The notes beneath the pieces were generated by a model. The model was given only the letters and a program-made list of their open reading frames with translations, searched no databases and was not told the origin of the DNA. Shown piece by piece: positions 19,579 through 28,792 of a stretch of 64,000 bases of DNA. The position numbers and the translations under genes were made by a program. Each line of letters begins with the position of its first letter. Position 1 is the stretch's first letter. The stretch is from an uncultured Roseibium sp. (GTDB lineage Bacteria; Pseudomonadota; Alphaproteobacteria; Rhizobiales; Stappiaceae), in assembly GCF_947496995.1 (NCBI RefSeq), contig NZ_CANMFD010000001.1, forward strand, positions 616,692 through 680,691. Reading direction: 5' to 3'.

Positions 19579-20724
19579 TCAAGACGGGGGCGGCGACAGC
19601 CACTCGCTGCGGACAGCTTCGTCGGCTTCCCTGGCGATTTCTGTGGGGCGGATGGCCAGGACGGCGTCTTCGGGCGCCAGCCGGCGGAAGGCCCAGACTG
19701 CGGCGCCCCTCACAACCGGGTCGCTGTCCCTCAGGAGCAGCCGCACCTTGTCCAGCAGGGCGGGCTGTCCGGAATTGCCGGCGGCGATCAGAACATTGCG
19801 AAGGAACCGGCCGCGCCCGATGCGCTTGACCGGCGAACCGGAAAAGAGAGCCCGAAAGGCCGGATCGTCCAGGGCAAGCAGATCCGCCAGCTTCGGATTC
19901 TTGAGATCCTCGCGGGCAATCAACTTGGCCTCGCGCGCGGAGGAGGCGAACTTGTTCCACGGGCAGGCGGCAAGGCAGTCGTCGCAGCCGTAGATCCTGT
20001 TGCCGATCGCCTCACGGAATTCGTCCGGAACCGGGCCCGGATGCTCGATCGTCAGGTAGGAGATGCAGCGCCGTGCGTCCAGTTGATAGGGGGCGGGAAA
20101 GGCATCGGTCGGACAACTGTCGAGGCACGCCCGGCAGGAGCCGCAATGGTCTTCTTCCGCACCGCTTGGCGGCAGCTCCAGCGTTGTAAAGATCGAGCCG
20201 AGAAAGAACCACGATCCGAGGTCCCGCGAGACCAGGTTGGTGTGCTTGCCTTGCCAGCCGAGCCCGGCCGCCTGGCCGAGTGGCTTTTCCATCACCGGAG
20301 CGGTGTCGACAAAAACCTTCACATCGCCGCCGGCGCGCGACACCAGGAAACTTGCAAGCTCCTTCAGGCGTCCCTTGATGACATCGTGATAGTCGCGGTG
20401 GCGCGCATAGACCGAAATTCCACCACGGCTCCTGTCCTGCAGATGAGCAAGTGGATGGTTTTTAGGCGCGGCGTCCGGCCCGTAGTTCATGGCCAGCATG
20501 AGGACCGATTTCACCTCCGGCCACAGGTTGACCGGCGCCGAACGGCGTTCTGCCGTTTCGGCCATCCAGCCCATGGTGCCGTGATAGCCCTTGTCGAGAA
20601 ACTGGCGCAGACGATCCCCGGCTTCGGGGATGCTGTCGGCCGGCGCGACCCTGACATCGTCGAAGCCGAGGCCGGATGCCTTCTCGGCAAATGCGGTCAG
20701 CAGTTTTCTGGTCTTGAGTTCCAC
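19579..20724 (-). CDS. queG: Epoxyqueuosine reductase
   Basis: QueG reduces epoxyqueuosine to queuosine in the wobble position of tRNAs with GUN anticodons, using cobalamin and two [4Fe-4S] clusters. The two ferredoxin motifs are [16 protein letters not shown] and [13 protein letters not shown]; the N-terminal GYHGTMGWM and [15 protein letters not shown] are diagnostic, and a HEAT-like C-terminus follows ([17 protein letters not shown]). 381 aa is normal. The GST gene lies 72 bp upstream on the same strand, so the two may be co-transcribed. Confidence 0.97.
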   Translation of the reverse strand: MELKTRKLLTAFAEKASGLGFDDVRVAPADSIPEAGDRLRQFLDKGYHGTMGWMAETAERRSAPVNLWPEVKSVLMLAMNYGPDAAPKNHPLAHLQDRSRGGISVYARHRDYHDVIKGRLKELASFLVSRAGGDVKVFVDTAPVMEKPLGQAAGLGWQGKHTNLVSRDLGSWFFLGSIFTTLELPPSGAEEDHCGSCRACLDSCPTDAFPAPYQLDARRCISYLTIEHPGPVPDEFREAIGNRIYGCDDCLAACPWNKFASSAREAKLIAREDLKNPKLADLLALDDPAFRALFSGSPVKRIGRGRFLRNVLIAAGNSGQPALLDKVRLLLRDSDPVVRGAAVWAFRRLAPEDAVLAIRPTEIAREADEAVRSEWLSPPPS

Positions 20725-20796
20725 GTCTGGCTACTGCGTGTTCCGGGTCATGACAGGGAAATCGACCCCAGGGTACGGACCCTAGGTCCCGACAGC

Positions 20797-21489
20797 CTAA
20801 AAATCCAGATCCGCGTAGGTTTGCGCGGGTGGCATGCCAAGCACCTTCTCGCCGAGCAGCGGCCGCATGCTGGGGCGCGATTTCACCCGGGCGTACCAGC
20901 TTCTGATGTCTTCTTCGTCACTCCAGGAGACTTCTCCCAGATAGTCGGCGCAGGACAGGCAGGCGGCGAGGGCGAAATCGGCGAAGGACAGCCGGTCTCC
21001 CGCCAGCCAGCGGCGGGCGGCGACAAGATAGGCGAAATATTTCAGATGGTGGTGGATGTTGGCCCTGGCGACCCTGAGCGCGGCGGAATCCGGTTCGCCG
21101 CCACCAACGGATTTCGGCATGATCTGCTTGTAGATGCGCTCGCGCACCAGATGGCCAACCACTTCCTGGTCGAATTTGGTGAGGCTCCACTCCACCAGCC
21201 GCCGCGTTTCGGCCCTGGCTTCCGGATGATCGGGCATCAGCCGCTTGTCGGCGACCGCATAGCCGCGGGTCTCGTCGAGATATTCCATGATCGGGCCCGG
21301 ACCGCAGATCGCCGGACCTTCGTTTTCCACCAGGACCGGAACCGTGCCGGCCGCATTCAGCATGAGAAGCTGCTCCGTGCGTTCCCAGGGGTTGACGTGG
21401 TGCTCCTCGAACGCAGCGCCGTATTCACTCAGGATGAGGCGCACGAACCGGGACGACGGCGAGAACGGATGATGGTAAAGCGTGAGCAT
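20797..21489 (-). CDS. Glutathione S-transferase family protein
   Basis: The N-terminal thioredoxin-like domain (about 1-78) shows TLYHHPFSPSSRFVRLILSE with the expected Ser for glutathione activation, and AAGTVPVLVENEG followed by GPGPIMEYLDE for glutathione binding. An alpha-helical C-terminal domain carries RRWLAGDRLSFADFALAACL, the GST N-capping box. Cytosolic. The substrate is unknown. The placement next to queG is common in Hyphomicrobiales. Confidence 0.92.
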   Translation of the reverse strand: MLTLYHHPFSPSSRFVRLILSEYGAAFEEHHVNPWERTEQLLMLNAAGTVPVLVENEGPAICGPGPIMEYLDETRGYAVADKRLMPDHPEARAETRRLVEWSLTKFDQEVVGHLVRERIYKQIMPKSVGGGEPDSAALRVARANIHHHLKYFAYLVAARRWLAGDRLSFADFALAACLSCADYLGEVSWSDEEDIRSWYARVKSRPSMRPLLGEKVLGMPPAQTYADLDF

Positions 21490-21741
21490 TGAGCGGTTTA
21501 GAGCCTGAACTGTGGCGAGACTAGGTCACGCCTCCATAAAAAAGACCGAAACGGCGGGGTCCGCTTGCTTGCGGAACCGCACGACGCTGCGTTATTCGCC
21601 GGATGGGAACATCGTATTATCGGTGAGTTTGACTCAGATATGGTTATCAAGGGTTTGACGACCCGCGATTGCACCGTCAAATAGTCGGCATCCGGATTCG
21701 CGTCGCGGATTTCTTCTAGCCGTGTGGAGAGATGACAGGCA

Positions 21742-22548
21742 ATGGACGGTCAGACAATTGTACACGCTCTTATTCTGGGGATTGTCGAAGGGCTGACCGA
21801 ATTCATTCCGGTGTCTTCCACCGGCCATATCCTGCTTCTGGGGCATTTCCTCGGCTTTGAAAGCACCGGCAAGACCTTCGAGGTGCTGATCCAGCTCGGC
21901 GCCATTCTGGCGATCCTGTCGGTTTATTTCTCCCGGCTGTGGACCCTGTTCATCACCCTTCCGAGCGATCCCGCCAGCCGCCGCTTCGTCGCCGGCATCC
22001 TGCTGGCCTTTCTGCCCGCGGCCGTGATCGGCGTGATGCTGCACAGCTTCATCAAGGAAGTCCTGTTCGAGAGCCCGGCGCTGATCTGTTCCACGTTGCT
22101 GATCGGCGGCGTCATTCTTTTGTGGATCGACCGGCTGCCCCTGAAACCGCGCTATACCAACGTCATGGACTATCCGCTGTCGCTGTGCCTGGCCATCGGC
22201 TTCTTCCAGTGTCTTGCCATGGTGCCGGGCGTCTCCCGCTCCGGCGCGACCATCGCCGGGGCCCTCCTGATGGGAACCGACAAGCGCTCGGCGGCGGAAT
22301 TCTCGTTCTTTCTGGCCATGCCCACCATGGCCGGCGCTTTCGCCTATGACCTTTACAAGAACCGCAACGTGCTTTCGATGGACGATGCGATGATCATCAC
22401 CATCGGCTTCATCGCATCCTTCGTTGCCGCCGTCTTCGTGGTCAAGGGCCTGCTGGACTTCGTCTCCAGGCACGGCTTTGCCCCGTTCGCCTGGTGGCGG
22501 ATCTTCGTCGGCCTCGCCGGATTCGCAGGACTGTATTTCCTGGGCTGA
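21742..22548 (+). CDS. uppP: Undecaprenyl-diphosphatase
   Basis: UppP (BacA) dephosphorylates undecaprenyl pyrophosphate to recycle the lipid carrier for peptidoglycan, and overexpression gives bacitracin resistance. The 268-aa membrane protein has the two conserved motifs: [20 protein letters not shown] near the N-terminus and [20 protein letters not shown] with the catalytic Ser/Arg. It has about eight hydrophobic segments. The spacer upstream (21490-21741) contains no gene. Confidence 0.97.
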   Translation: MDGQTIVHALILGIVEGLTEFIPVSSTGHILLLGHFLGFESTGKTFEVLIQLGAILAILSVYFSRLWTLFITLPSDPASRRFVAGILLAFLPAAVIGVMLHSFIKEVLFESPALICSTLLIGGVILLWIDRLPLKPRYTNVMDYPLSLCLAIGFFQCLAMVPGVSRSGATIAGALLMGTDKRSAAEFSFFLAMPTMAGAFAYDLYKNRNVLSMDDAMIITIGFIASFVAAVFVVKGLLDFVSRHGFAPFAWWRIFVGLAGFAGLYFLG

Positions 22549-22580
22549 ACGCTTTGGATCGCGGCGCGCTTTCCTCGCGC

Positions 22581-22744
22581 GGTCATCCCGGACCAGTGAG
22601 ACGCCGGTCGAACGCCGATCCGGGATCCAGACATATTTCGCGCCAAAGGCGTGGCATTCATGAATAAAGAGTTCGCTTTGCTCGCGCTGATACGCTGGTT
22701 TCCGGATCGGCGTGCGGCGTTCACTGCACGTGTCCGGAATGACC
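22581..22744. repeat. Palindromic intergenic element downstream of uppP
   Basis: The ends are inverted repeats GGTCATCCCGGAC (22581-22593) and GTCCGGAATGACC (22732-22744), with a second nested pair CGCCGATCCGG / CCGGATCGGCG. The core GTCATCCCGG also occurs at 57970-58005. It is non-coding and of the type seen repeatedly between genes in Hyphomicrobiales. Confidence 0.6.
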
Positions 22745-22773
22745 GGGCACCGATCAGACCTGATCCATTGGCC

Positions 22774-23802
22774 TCAGGCGGAAAGGTCGAGCGGCGGCCC
22801 GGTGTCATAGAGCGCCGCCAGCTCCGCAAGCTCCCGCGCCAGTTCCCGCCGCAGGCCGTCCGGCCCGACGAGTTCGGCGCCCGGGCCGAGCCAGCGGACC
22901 AGCGGCAGAATGCGCGCCGGTTCCGTTGAAGGGATGCTGATCAGCACCCTGCCGTCCTCCGCCGGGGTGAACACCGCATGGCGGTAATACCAGTCGGCGC
23001 CGAGCTTTTGCGCCTGGCGCGAGGTGATCAGGATCTTGGCGATCTCCTCTTCCTGCTCCCAGCGGCGCATCGCGCGTGAGAGCCACGTCCCGCCGAGCAG
23101 GCTCTGGATGGAGAAGTCCTTGTCGGGCCGAAAGAAAAGCCCGCTGACAGCAAGGTTGCGTACCCGGTCGGCCCGGTAGACCTTGACCACGTCCGTGTCC
23201 ACGCAGCGCCCGGCAAGATACCAGTGATCGCGGTCGAACAGGACGCCGCGCGGTTCGACGTCATGGTCCTTCACGGTCTTGCGGGCGGGGTTCACATGCT
23301 CGAACCGCACGCGCTTGCCCTCAAGGATGCCGGTCATGAAACCGTCCAGCGCCTTCTGCCAGTCCCCGCTCGGCTCAGCCTTGGTGCCCGAATGGAAGAT
23401 ATCCGCCGGGATCGGCTCGATGCCGACGATCCGTTCGGCGTCCTTGAACAGCCCGTGGACGCTTTTCGGCAGCGAGGCGAGCAGCTTCTGCTCCGCCGAG
23501 GTCAGGTCCGCCGCCAGCGGCACCATCCGGCTGGCGCGCACCATCGCCATGGCCGCCAAAAGCGCAGCGGTCTCGTTGCGGGTCAGGGCGACGGGCGGCT
23601 GCAGGTAGCCGCTGGCCAGCCGGTAGCCGCCTTCCGCGCCCCGTTCCGCATCGACCGGCACGCCAAGGGCGATCAGCCGGTCGATATCGCGGTAGATCGT
23701 TCTGAGCGACACCTGGAAGCGCTCCGCCAGCACCGTCGCCGGGATGAGTTTGCCGCCGGTCAGAAGCAGCAGGATGCCAAGCGCGCGTTCAATCGGGTTC
23801 AT
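22774..23802 (-). CDS. YafY-family HTH/WYL transcriptional regulator
   Basis: A 342-aa regulator with an N-terminal winged HTH (MNPIERALGILLLLTGGKLI, ERFQVSLRTIYRDIDRLIAL), a linker GGYRLASGYLQPPVALTRNE, a WYL domain (about 140-215: VRFEHVNPARKTVKDHDVEP, WYLAGRCVDTD) and a WCX C-terminal domain (about 250-330). WYL domains sense ligands, often nucleotides or small nucleic acids. It has no obvious neighbour target: uppP lies convergent downstream and the DUF1127 gene is divergent upstream, so autoregulation of the 225-bp intergenic region is plausible. Confidence 0.9.
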   Translation of the reverse strand: MNPIERALGILLLLTGGKLIPATVLAERFQVSLRTIYRDIDRLIALGVPVDAERGAEGGYRLASGYLQPPVALTRNETAALLAAMAMVRASRMVPLAADLTSAEQKLLASLPKSVHGLFKDAERIVGIEPIPADIFHSGTKAEPSGDWQKALDGFMTGILEGKRVRFEHVNPARKTVKDHDVEPRGVLFDRDHWYLAGRCVDTDVVKVYRADRVRNLAVSGLFFRPDKDFSIQSLLGGTWLSRAMRRWEQEEEIAKILITSRQAQKLGADWYYRHAVFTPAEDGRVLISIPSTEPARILPLVRWLGPGAELVGPDGLRRELARELAELAALYDTGPPLDLSA

Positions 23803-24027
23803 CGGACGGTCTCACGGGAAAGAATCTCGAAAAAAGCATATCTCGGGAACATAACGAGATCAAACCTGACTCCCTGCTGTCAGGATTGGCCTGTCATTCT
23901 TCTCTTGTCCCCGGCAATCGGGACCGTGTCGCCGCACTTTCAGAGATCCACCCGGAAAGCGGATGAAGCGACGGATTGATAATGCAAGAGCCTCCGGCCC
24001 GCGCCGGAATGCTCCGGGAGAAAAGAG

Positions 24028-24279
24028 ATGAGCATTGAGATCGAAACTGTATTCCACCGCCGCGCGCGCAGCCGCAGCCTTCTGGTATCCGGCCTGCTGG
24101 TGTCTGCCCTTGGTGTATTGGCCGCTGAACTGCGCAAGTATTTCCGCCGCAGGGCAACTGCCAGGGCCTTGGCTCATCTGAGCGCGGACGACCTGAAGGA
24201 CATCGGCCTGGCCCGCACCCAGTTCGGCTATCGCGAGTTGCACCAGGACCGGCTCGGCGCCGACTACTGGAACAACTGA
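24028..24279 (+). CDS. DUF1127 (YjiS-like) small protein
   Basis: 83 aa. The C-terminal half (LAHLSADDLKDIGLARTQFG) is the DUF1127 motif, W/LxxLSxxxLxDIGL. The N-terminus has a hydrophobic stretch (LLVSGLLVSALGVLAAEL) that may be a membrane segment, followed by basic RKYFRRRATAR. DUF1127 proteins are short, arginine-rich and in some alphaproteobacteria bind RNA and affect phosphate and carbon turnover. The ribosome-binding site is CTCCGGGAG. Confidence 0.85.
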   Translation: MSIEIETVFHRRARSRSLLVSGLLVSALGVLAAELRKYFRRRATARALAHLSADDLKDIGLARTQFGYRELHQDRLGADYWNN

Positions 24280-24404
24280 AGCGCGTGCCGGCGGCCAGAT
24301 CAGCGGGCGTTAAGCCGGAAACGGCTTGTCGCCCAAAAGCTGATCGATTCCTTGGTGTGAGAGCATCTTTTGGGCGGTTGTTAAACGCCCGGTGCTCCAA
24401 AGGA

Positions 24405-25667
24405 TCAGCCGCCGGACCGGCGCGTCAGCGCCTTGATCTCCGGCTTGTTCCAGGCCAGGAACATCACCGCAAGCGCCGCGATCGAGATCGCGATGACCCC
24501 GTAGAAGGGCAGGTTCAGGTTCAGGCCGATCAGCTCCCCGCCGAGCAGCGAAACCACGCCCGCATCCAGGGTGAAGACGGCGATGGTCACGCCCATCACC
24601 CAGCCCTGCCGGTCGTCACTGACGGAGGCCGAATAAAGCCCGAGAAAGGTCGGGTAGGCGATGCCGAAGATGAAATAGAAGCAGAAGACCGGAATGAAGG
24701 TGAGGATCGCCACGGGCGATGCCAGGAAGCCGGCGGCCGAGACGGCCCACACCAGAAACGTCACAGTCAGGATGGCCTCCTTGCTGAAGCGCTTTTGCGC
24801 CGGCACCACCAGGAAGGTGCTGGAAACGGCCAGCGCCACGCCAATGGTGAACATCACCATCGAGCCCCCGAGCGTGCCATAGCCGAAACGGCTGCTGAGA
24901 TAATTGTCGACGAAGATGTAGAACGACATGTTGGCGAGGTGAAACAGGACGAACACCGCCGTCAGCCGCATCACCTCGGGATATTTCCTGATCTGCCACA
25001 GCAGCTCGAAAATCTCCGCCGGACGGAAGACGAAGGGCGGCCGGTCGGCCTGCCCGTCGCGCTCGCCCCGGAAGGCGGTCAGCACCAGCACGATGGCCAC
25101 CGCCACAAGCGCCAGGCAGGCGTAGAACGGCAGTTTCACGCTGGCGATACTGCCGACGAAGGCCGGGTCGGAGAGAAAACCGCCAATGATCGGCCCGCCG
25201 ACGAGCCCGAAGCTGACGCCGGTGATGATGTAGCCCATGTTGCGGTTGCGGTCCTCGTCGTCGCTGCTGCCGTCGATCATTGCCGCCTGGGCGATAGGCT
25301 GGTTGCCGGCGGTCAGCCCGGTGATCGCCCGCCCGAGGATAAGCAGCGTGAAACTGTTGAGGTAAAGCGCGGCAATGGTCAGCGCATAGCCGCCGAGTGC
25401 ACCGACGAGGCAGATCAGGATGGCGTTCCTGCGGCCGATCACATCGGAAAGCCTGGAGACATAGGGCGCGCCGAAGAACCAGCACAGGAAGAACACACCG
25501 ATGACCAGCCCGTAGTCGAAATGCCGCGCCGCCTCCGACGTCTCGCGCGCCAGCATCGGCGACCCGGTGTCCATGATCAGCCCGTTGAGGATCGGAAACA
25601 CCAGTCCCTGACCCAGCAGATCGACGAACACCACAAACAGAAGAGTGAATTTCGCGGGATACGACAT
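24405..25667 (-). CDS. MFS transporter, TetA-like drug efflux family
   Basis: A 12-helix major facilitator: the first helix carries LLFVVFVDLLGQGLVFPILN and motif A appears as YVSRLSDVIGRRNAILICLV (loop 2-3, GxxSDRxGRR-like). The helix-5 motif GVSFGLVGGPIIGGFLSD is the antiporter motif C of 12/14-TMS drug efflux pumps. ATG 25667 is preferred because AAGGAG lies 5 bp upstream; a GTG two codons earlier sits inside that site. The substrate is unknown. Confidence 0.9.
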   Translation of the reverse strand: MSYPAKFTLLFVVFVDLLGQGLVFPILNGLIMDTGSPMLARETSEAARHFDYGLVIGVFFLCWFFGAPYVSRLSDVIGRRNAILICLVGALGGYALTIAALYLNSFTLLILGRAITGLTAGNQPIAQAAMIDGSSDDEDRNRNMGYIITGVSFGLVGGPIIGGFLSDPAFVGSIASVKLPFYACLALVAVAIVLVLTAFRGERDGQADRPPFVFRPAEIFELLWQIRKYPEVMRLTAVFVLFHLANMSFYIFVDNYLSSRFGYGTLGGSMVMFTIGVALAVSSTFLVVPAQKRFSKEAILTVTFLVWAVSAAGFLASPVAILTFIPVFCFYFIFGIAYPTFLGLYSASVSDDRQGWVMGVTIAVFTLDAGVVSLLGGELIGLNLNLPFYGVIAISIAALAVMFLAWNKPEIKALTRRSGG

Positions 25668-25765
25668 CGGCACTCCTTGGCAAAAGAACCGATGTCATCC
25701 CACCTTAAAACCGACCGAATTGCCACCCCTGAATTTTCCAGCAGTACCGCCACCCGCCGCAGCCT

Positions 25766-25884
25766 GATCCCCTTCCCCCTTGTGGGGAAGGGTTAGGGAT
25801 GGGGGTACACCGCGCCAGCGGTATCGGAGGTCGAGGGTCCGCAACCCCCACCCCTGACCCCTCCCCACAAGGGGGAGGGGAATC
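25766..25884. repeat. Inverted-repeat intergenic element, complete copy
   Basis: The two 41-nt arms (25766-25806 and 25844-25884) are near-perfect inverses of each other; both contain CCCCCTTGTGGGGA-type cores, so each arm is itself a hairpin. The inner part carries ACACCGCGCCAGCGGTATC. A second, left-arm-only copy lies at 25971-26042. It is a REP/MITE-like element without coding capacity. Confidence 0.7.
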
Positions 25885-25970
25885 CGGCCGCCGCGAGATC
25901 GTGCCCAGATCACAACGCTTTCCGCTGAAGGATTACCCGCAAGCCAAAGTCCCGCAGCCCAAACCAGGTG

Positions 25971-26042
25971 CCGCAGCCTGATCCCCTTCCCCCTTGTGGG
26001 GAAGGGTTAGGGAAGGGGGTACACCGCGCCAGCGGTATCCGG
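25971..26042. repeat. Partial copy of the same intergenic element
   Basis: The segment repeats CCGCAGCCTGATCCCCTTCC through ACACCGCGCCAGCGGTATC of the copy at 25766-25884 but lacks the right arm. It is followed by the palindrome CGTCCCGGATCATGTCCGGG (about 26084). The whole 25668-26141 gap, between the MFS and NDUFA9-like genes, holds only such repeats and no gene. Confidence 0.65.
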
Positions 26043-26141
26043 CCCGGGCCTCACCCCCCGCCCTCACGCGAATCGCAAAACGTCCCGGATCATGTCCGGG
26101 ACGGCAACAGGCCTGGCTGAAAGTGCAATGGCGCCTCGGCT

Positions 26142-27116
26142 CTACGCCGGGCGGTGGGCGTCGTACTGGCCGTGCTCGCGGTAGCGTTCCAGATAGGTCG
26201 GCAGCACGGCGGCCAGTGTGGACGGGGCGATGCCGAGGCCGTCCAGGGTGCGGCCGTCCGCCTTTGCCACCTCGGAGACGACATTATCGGTTTTCAGCAG
26301 CTCCACCTGGTCGGCGGTGAACGGCGCCATCGGGAACAGCTGAAACACCTTGCCCATCGCGGAAGCGACCGGGAAGGGGATCGGCAGCAGCGTGCGCGTG
26401 CGGCGGGTGACCTCGAGTGTTTCTTCCAGGCACTCGCGGAAGCTCTTGATCTCCGGCCCACCAAGCTCATAGACCGCGCCGGCGGTCAGATCGCCGTCGA
26501 CAGCGCGCGCCGTCGCTTCGGCCACGTCGCACACATAGACCGGCTGGAACTTCGTCTCGCCGCCGCCGAGCAGCGGCAGCACCGGCGAAAAGCGTGCCAT
26601 GTCGGCGAACTTGTTGAAGAACTCGTCTTCCGGGCCGAAGACGATCGACGGCCGCAGGATGACGCTGCCGGGCAGGGTCTCCAGAACGCCTGCCTCGCCC
26701 ACAGCCTTGGAACGTGCATAGGCGGAGGAACTCTCCGCATCCGCGCCGATGGCGGAAATATGCGTGATGCCGGCAAAACCGGCGGCGCGGGCCGCCTCGG
26801 CGATGGCGCGCGGGCCGAAGGCCTGCACCGCATCGAAGGACTGTTTGCCGGAAGGCGCCAGAATGCCGACCGCGTTGACGACGGCGTCCGCGCCGATCAC
26901 GGCCCGGTCGATGGACCAGCGGTAGCGCAGGTTCGCCTGCACCGCCATGATCTGCCCCGGCATGCCGAGCGGCTGCAGGTGCGTCGCCAGATCCGGCCGC
27001 CGCACGGCCACCCGCACCCGGTAGCCGCGTTTGGCCAGTGCCTGGACGATATGGCGGCCGAGAAAGCCCGAGCCGCCGAAAACCGTGACGAGTTTGCCGT
27101 TAAGGGAAGTGGACAT
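26142..27116 (-). CDS. NDUFA9-like NAD(P)-binding protein (complex I associated)
   Basis: Extended short-chain dehydrogenase fold with a Rossmann glycine motif at the N-terminus (KLVTVFGGSGFLGRHIVQAL) and SAIGADAESSSAYARSKAVG, where the SDR Tyr/Lys pair is YxxxK-like (YARSK). RPSIVFGPEDEFFNKFADMA and PVYVCDVAEATARAVDG are typical of the alphaproteobacterial relatives of mitochondrial NDUFA9. The family is thought to help assemble complex I. The start MSTSLNGK at 27116 is chosen; upstream codons are non-family. 324 aa is the normal length. Confidence 0.92.
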   Translation of the reverse strand: MSTSLNGKLVTVFGGSGFLGRHIVQALAKRGYRVRVAVRRPDLATHLQPLGMPGQIMAVQANLRYRWSIDRAVIGADAVVNAVGILAPSGKQSFDAVQAFGPRAIAEAARAAGFAGITHISAIGADAESSSAYARSKAVGEAGVLETLPGSVILRPSIVFGPEDEFFNKFADMARFSPVLPLLGGGETKFQPVYVCDVAEATARAVDGDLTAGAVYELGGPEIKSFRECLEETLEVTRRTRTLLPIPFPVASAMGKVFQLFPMAPFTADQVELLKTDNVVSEVAKADGRTLDGLGIAPSTLAAVLPTYLERYREHGQYDAHRPA

Positions 27117-27267
27117 CCTGAAATGCCTTCTGTCGCGCCGAAAAAAGAACTGTCTTGCCCCGGGCGTTTGCCCGGCTCTCCCCCAGTCTCTTAGCCCTTT
27201 GCGGCCGGTGTGTGAAGAGCCGGGGAGGAGCTTGGGAAGAATGAACGCAAAAAGTAGCATTCCATGA

Positions 27268-27296
27268 TTGACAACCCGTAACCTCCCCCTTACAAG
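27268..27296 (+). promoter_or_regulatory. Probable promoter of tRNA-Leu
   Basis: TTGACA (27268-27273) and TACAAG (27291-27296) are separated by 17 bp, placing the start about 5 nt before the mature tRNA. The -10 match is weak but the spacing and position suit a tRNA gene. Confidence 0.45.
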
Positions 27297-27307
27297 CCCC
27301 CCTCACA

Positions 27308-27394
27308 GCCCAGGTGGCGGAATTGGTAGACGCGCTAGCTTCAGGTGCTAGTGCTCGAAAGGGCGTGGAGGTTCGAGTCCTCTCCTGGGCACCA
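27308..27394 (+). tRNA. tRNA-Leu(CAG), island attachment gene
   Basis: The acceptor stem GCCCAGG/CCTGGGC, the D arm GGCGGAATTGGTAGACGC, the anticodon arm CTAGCTTCAGGTGCTAG (anticodon CAG), a long variable arm, the T arm GAGGTTCGAGTCCTC and an encoded CCA are all present. Its 3' end and downstream terminator are repeated at 57608-57706, which marks it as the attB gene of the island; the integrated copy is intact. Confidence 0.96.
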
Positions 27395-27475
27395 AATTCC
27401 CGTTTCGGACAGTCTACCAACGTCCGAAACACTCAAAAAAAGCTCCGGTTCGCCGGGGCTTTTTTTGTTTCTGGT
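27379..27475. repeat. attL: left attachment repeat
   Basis: About 95 bp starting in the T arm of tRNA-Leu recur at 57608-57706 with a few differences: one G is missing from CCTGGGC in the right copy, plus T/C, C/A and CG/CT substitutions, and the homopolymer runs differ by one base. The repeat covers the tRNA 3' end, the ACCAAATTCCCGTTTCGGAC spacer and the tRNA terminator. Confidence 0.85.
27435..27470 (+). terminator. Terminator of tRNA-Leu (within attL)
   Basis: An A-run and the stem AGCTCCGG (27441-27448) pair with CCGGGGCT (27453-27460, one G-T pair) and a T-run across a TTCG tetraloop, giving a bidirectional-looking rho-independent terminator. A near-identical copy is in attR. Confidence 0.8.
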
Positions 27476-27536
27476 GTCCGGTGTTGTCCGGTGGTGTGTG
27501 TTGGTATCCGATGCATTTGTTGGTACTATTTTCCTA

Positions 27537-27592
27537 AAGAGACCAACAAGCCTGAGATTCGTGTTGGTCTCTTCGGAATTGCGAGACCAACA
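27537..27592. promoter_or_regulatory. Integrase arm-type sites/operator repeats
   Basis: A perfect 12-bp inverted repeat (AAGAGACCAACA, 27537-27548, with TGTTGGTCTCTT, 27562-27573) is followed by a third unit GAGACCAACA (27583-27592) ending at the integrase start codon. Related TGTTGGTCTTT and CTGGTCTTTT units occur just inside the right end (57527-57550). Matching repeats near both ends are what integrase arm-binding sites look like; the left set could also autoregulate the integrase. Confidence 0.55.
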
Positions 27593-28774
27593 ATGCCGCT
27601 GACCGATACCCAACTTCGCCGCCTGAAAGCGCCCGAAAAAGAGAAAAAGTTGAGTGATAGCGACGGTTTGTATCTGTTGCTGAAGCCGACGGGCGGGCGC
27701 CTGTGGCGCTTGGCCTACAGGTTTGGAGGAAAGCAGAAGGCCTTGGCGCTGGGCAAGTACCCGCAGGTTGGTCTTCTGGAAGCCAGGCAGAAAAGGGATG
27801 CGGCAAAGGTTCTGCTCGCGAAGGGCATCGACCCGTCTCAGAAAGCGAAGACGGAAAAAGCGGAGGCTGCTCTTTCGAACGGAAACACCTTTAGCAGCAT
27901 CGCCGATGAGCTTCTCGAGAAGTTGGAGCGGGAAGGCTTGGCCAAGACCACGCTGACAAAAAGGCGTTGGCTTTTGGACATGGCCAGGCCGGACCTCGGA
28001 ATGCGCCCGGTCAAGGACATCACGGCTTCCGAAATCCTGGTCCCGCTGCGCAAGGTGGAGGCGCTGGGCAACTACGAAACGGCCCGCCGGCTGCGCGCGA
28101 CTGTCGGTCAGGTCTTTCGCTATGCGATCGCAACGGCGCGTGCGGAAAACGATCCGACCTTCGGCCTCAAGGGCGCGCTGACGACACCCAAGGTGGTTCA
28201 CAGGGCGGCTATCACCGACTGGCAGCGCCTTGCAGGGCTCATTCGCTGCATCTGGGACTACGAAGGTTCCTACGAGACCCGTGCGGCACTCAAGCTGATG
28301 GCGCTGCTCTATCCGCGGCCCGGAGAACTGAGATTGGCCGATTGGGCCGAATTCGATCTGGCAAAGGCCACTTGGACGGTCCCCGCAGCCCGAACCAAGA
28401 TGCGTAGGGAACACAAAAAGCCCTTGTCTGGTGCTGCAGTCGAAATCCTTCAGGACCTGCACCAGTTGACCGGAAACCGGCCGCTGGCCTTCCCCTCTGT
28501 TTCATCACCAAAACGTCCTATCAGCGAAAACACCATGAACGCCGCTCTAAGGCGGATGGGCTTCACCAAGGAAGAGATGACCTCGCACGGCTTCCGGGCG
28601 ACAGCTTCGACGTTGCTTAACGAGTGCGGCAAGTGGAACCCCGATGCGATCGAGGCTGAGCTTGGCCACGTCGGTGCTGACGAGGTGCGCCGCGCCTATC
28701 ACCGTGCAGCTTATTGGGGAGAGCGTGTGCAGATGGGGGAGTGGTGGTCAGCGCAAATCATTTCCATCAGCTGA
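27593..28774 (+). CDS. Tyrosine-type site-specific integrase, P4 family
   Basis: Catalyses integration and, with an excisionase, excision at the tRNA-Leu 3' end. The DUF4102 N-terminal domain (about 1-85: LTDTQLRRLKAPEKEKKLSD, SDGLYLLLKPTGGRLWRLAY) is followed by a core-binding SAM-like domain and the catalytic domain: Arg in LLYPRPGELRLADW, HGFRATASTLLNE (HxxR) and the Tyr region VRRAYHRAAYWGER near the C-terminus. ATG 27593 (MPLTDTQ) is the family start; longer frames run back through the tRNA. 393 aa is normal and the gene looks intact. Confidence 0.95.
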   Translation: MPLTDTQLRRLKAPEKEKKLSDSDGLYLLLKPTGGRLWRLAYRFGGKQKALALGKYPQVGLLEARQKRDAAKVLLAKGIDPSQKAKTEKAEAALSNGNTFSSIADELLEKLEREGLAKTTLTKRRWLLDMARPDLGMRPVKDITASEILVPLRKVEALGNYETARRLRATVGQVFRYAIATARAENDPTFGLKGALTTPKVVHRAAITDWQRLAGLIRCIWDYEGSYETRAALKLMALLYPRPGELRLADWAEFDLAKATWTVPAARTKMRREHKKPLSGAAVEILQDLHQLTGNRPLAFPSVSSPKRPISENTMNAALRRMGFTKEEMTSHGFRATASTLLNECGKWNPDAIEAELGHVGADEVRRAYHRAAYWGERVQMGEWWSAQIISIS

Positions 28775-28792
28775 TTGGATTGGACATAGCGG

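Noticed and set aside
23224..25796. Long plus-strand frames opposite the WYL regulator and MFS gene
   Set aside because: Antisense shadows of the transporter and regulator with charged low-complexity sequence.
27314..27592. N-terminal extension of the integrase through tRNA-Leu
   Set aside because: The frame runs through the tRNA and terminator; the family start is MPLTDTQ at 27593.
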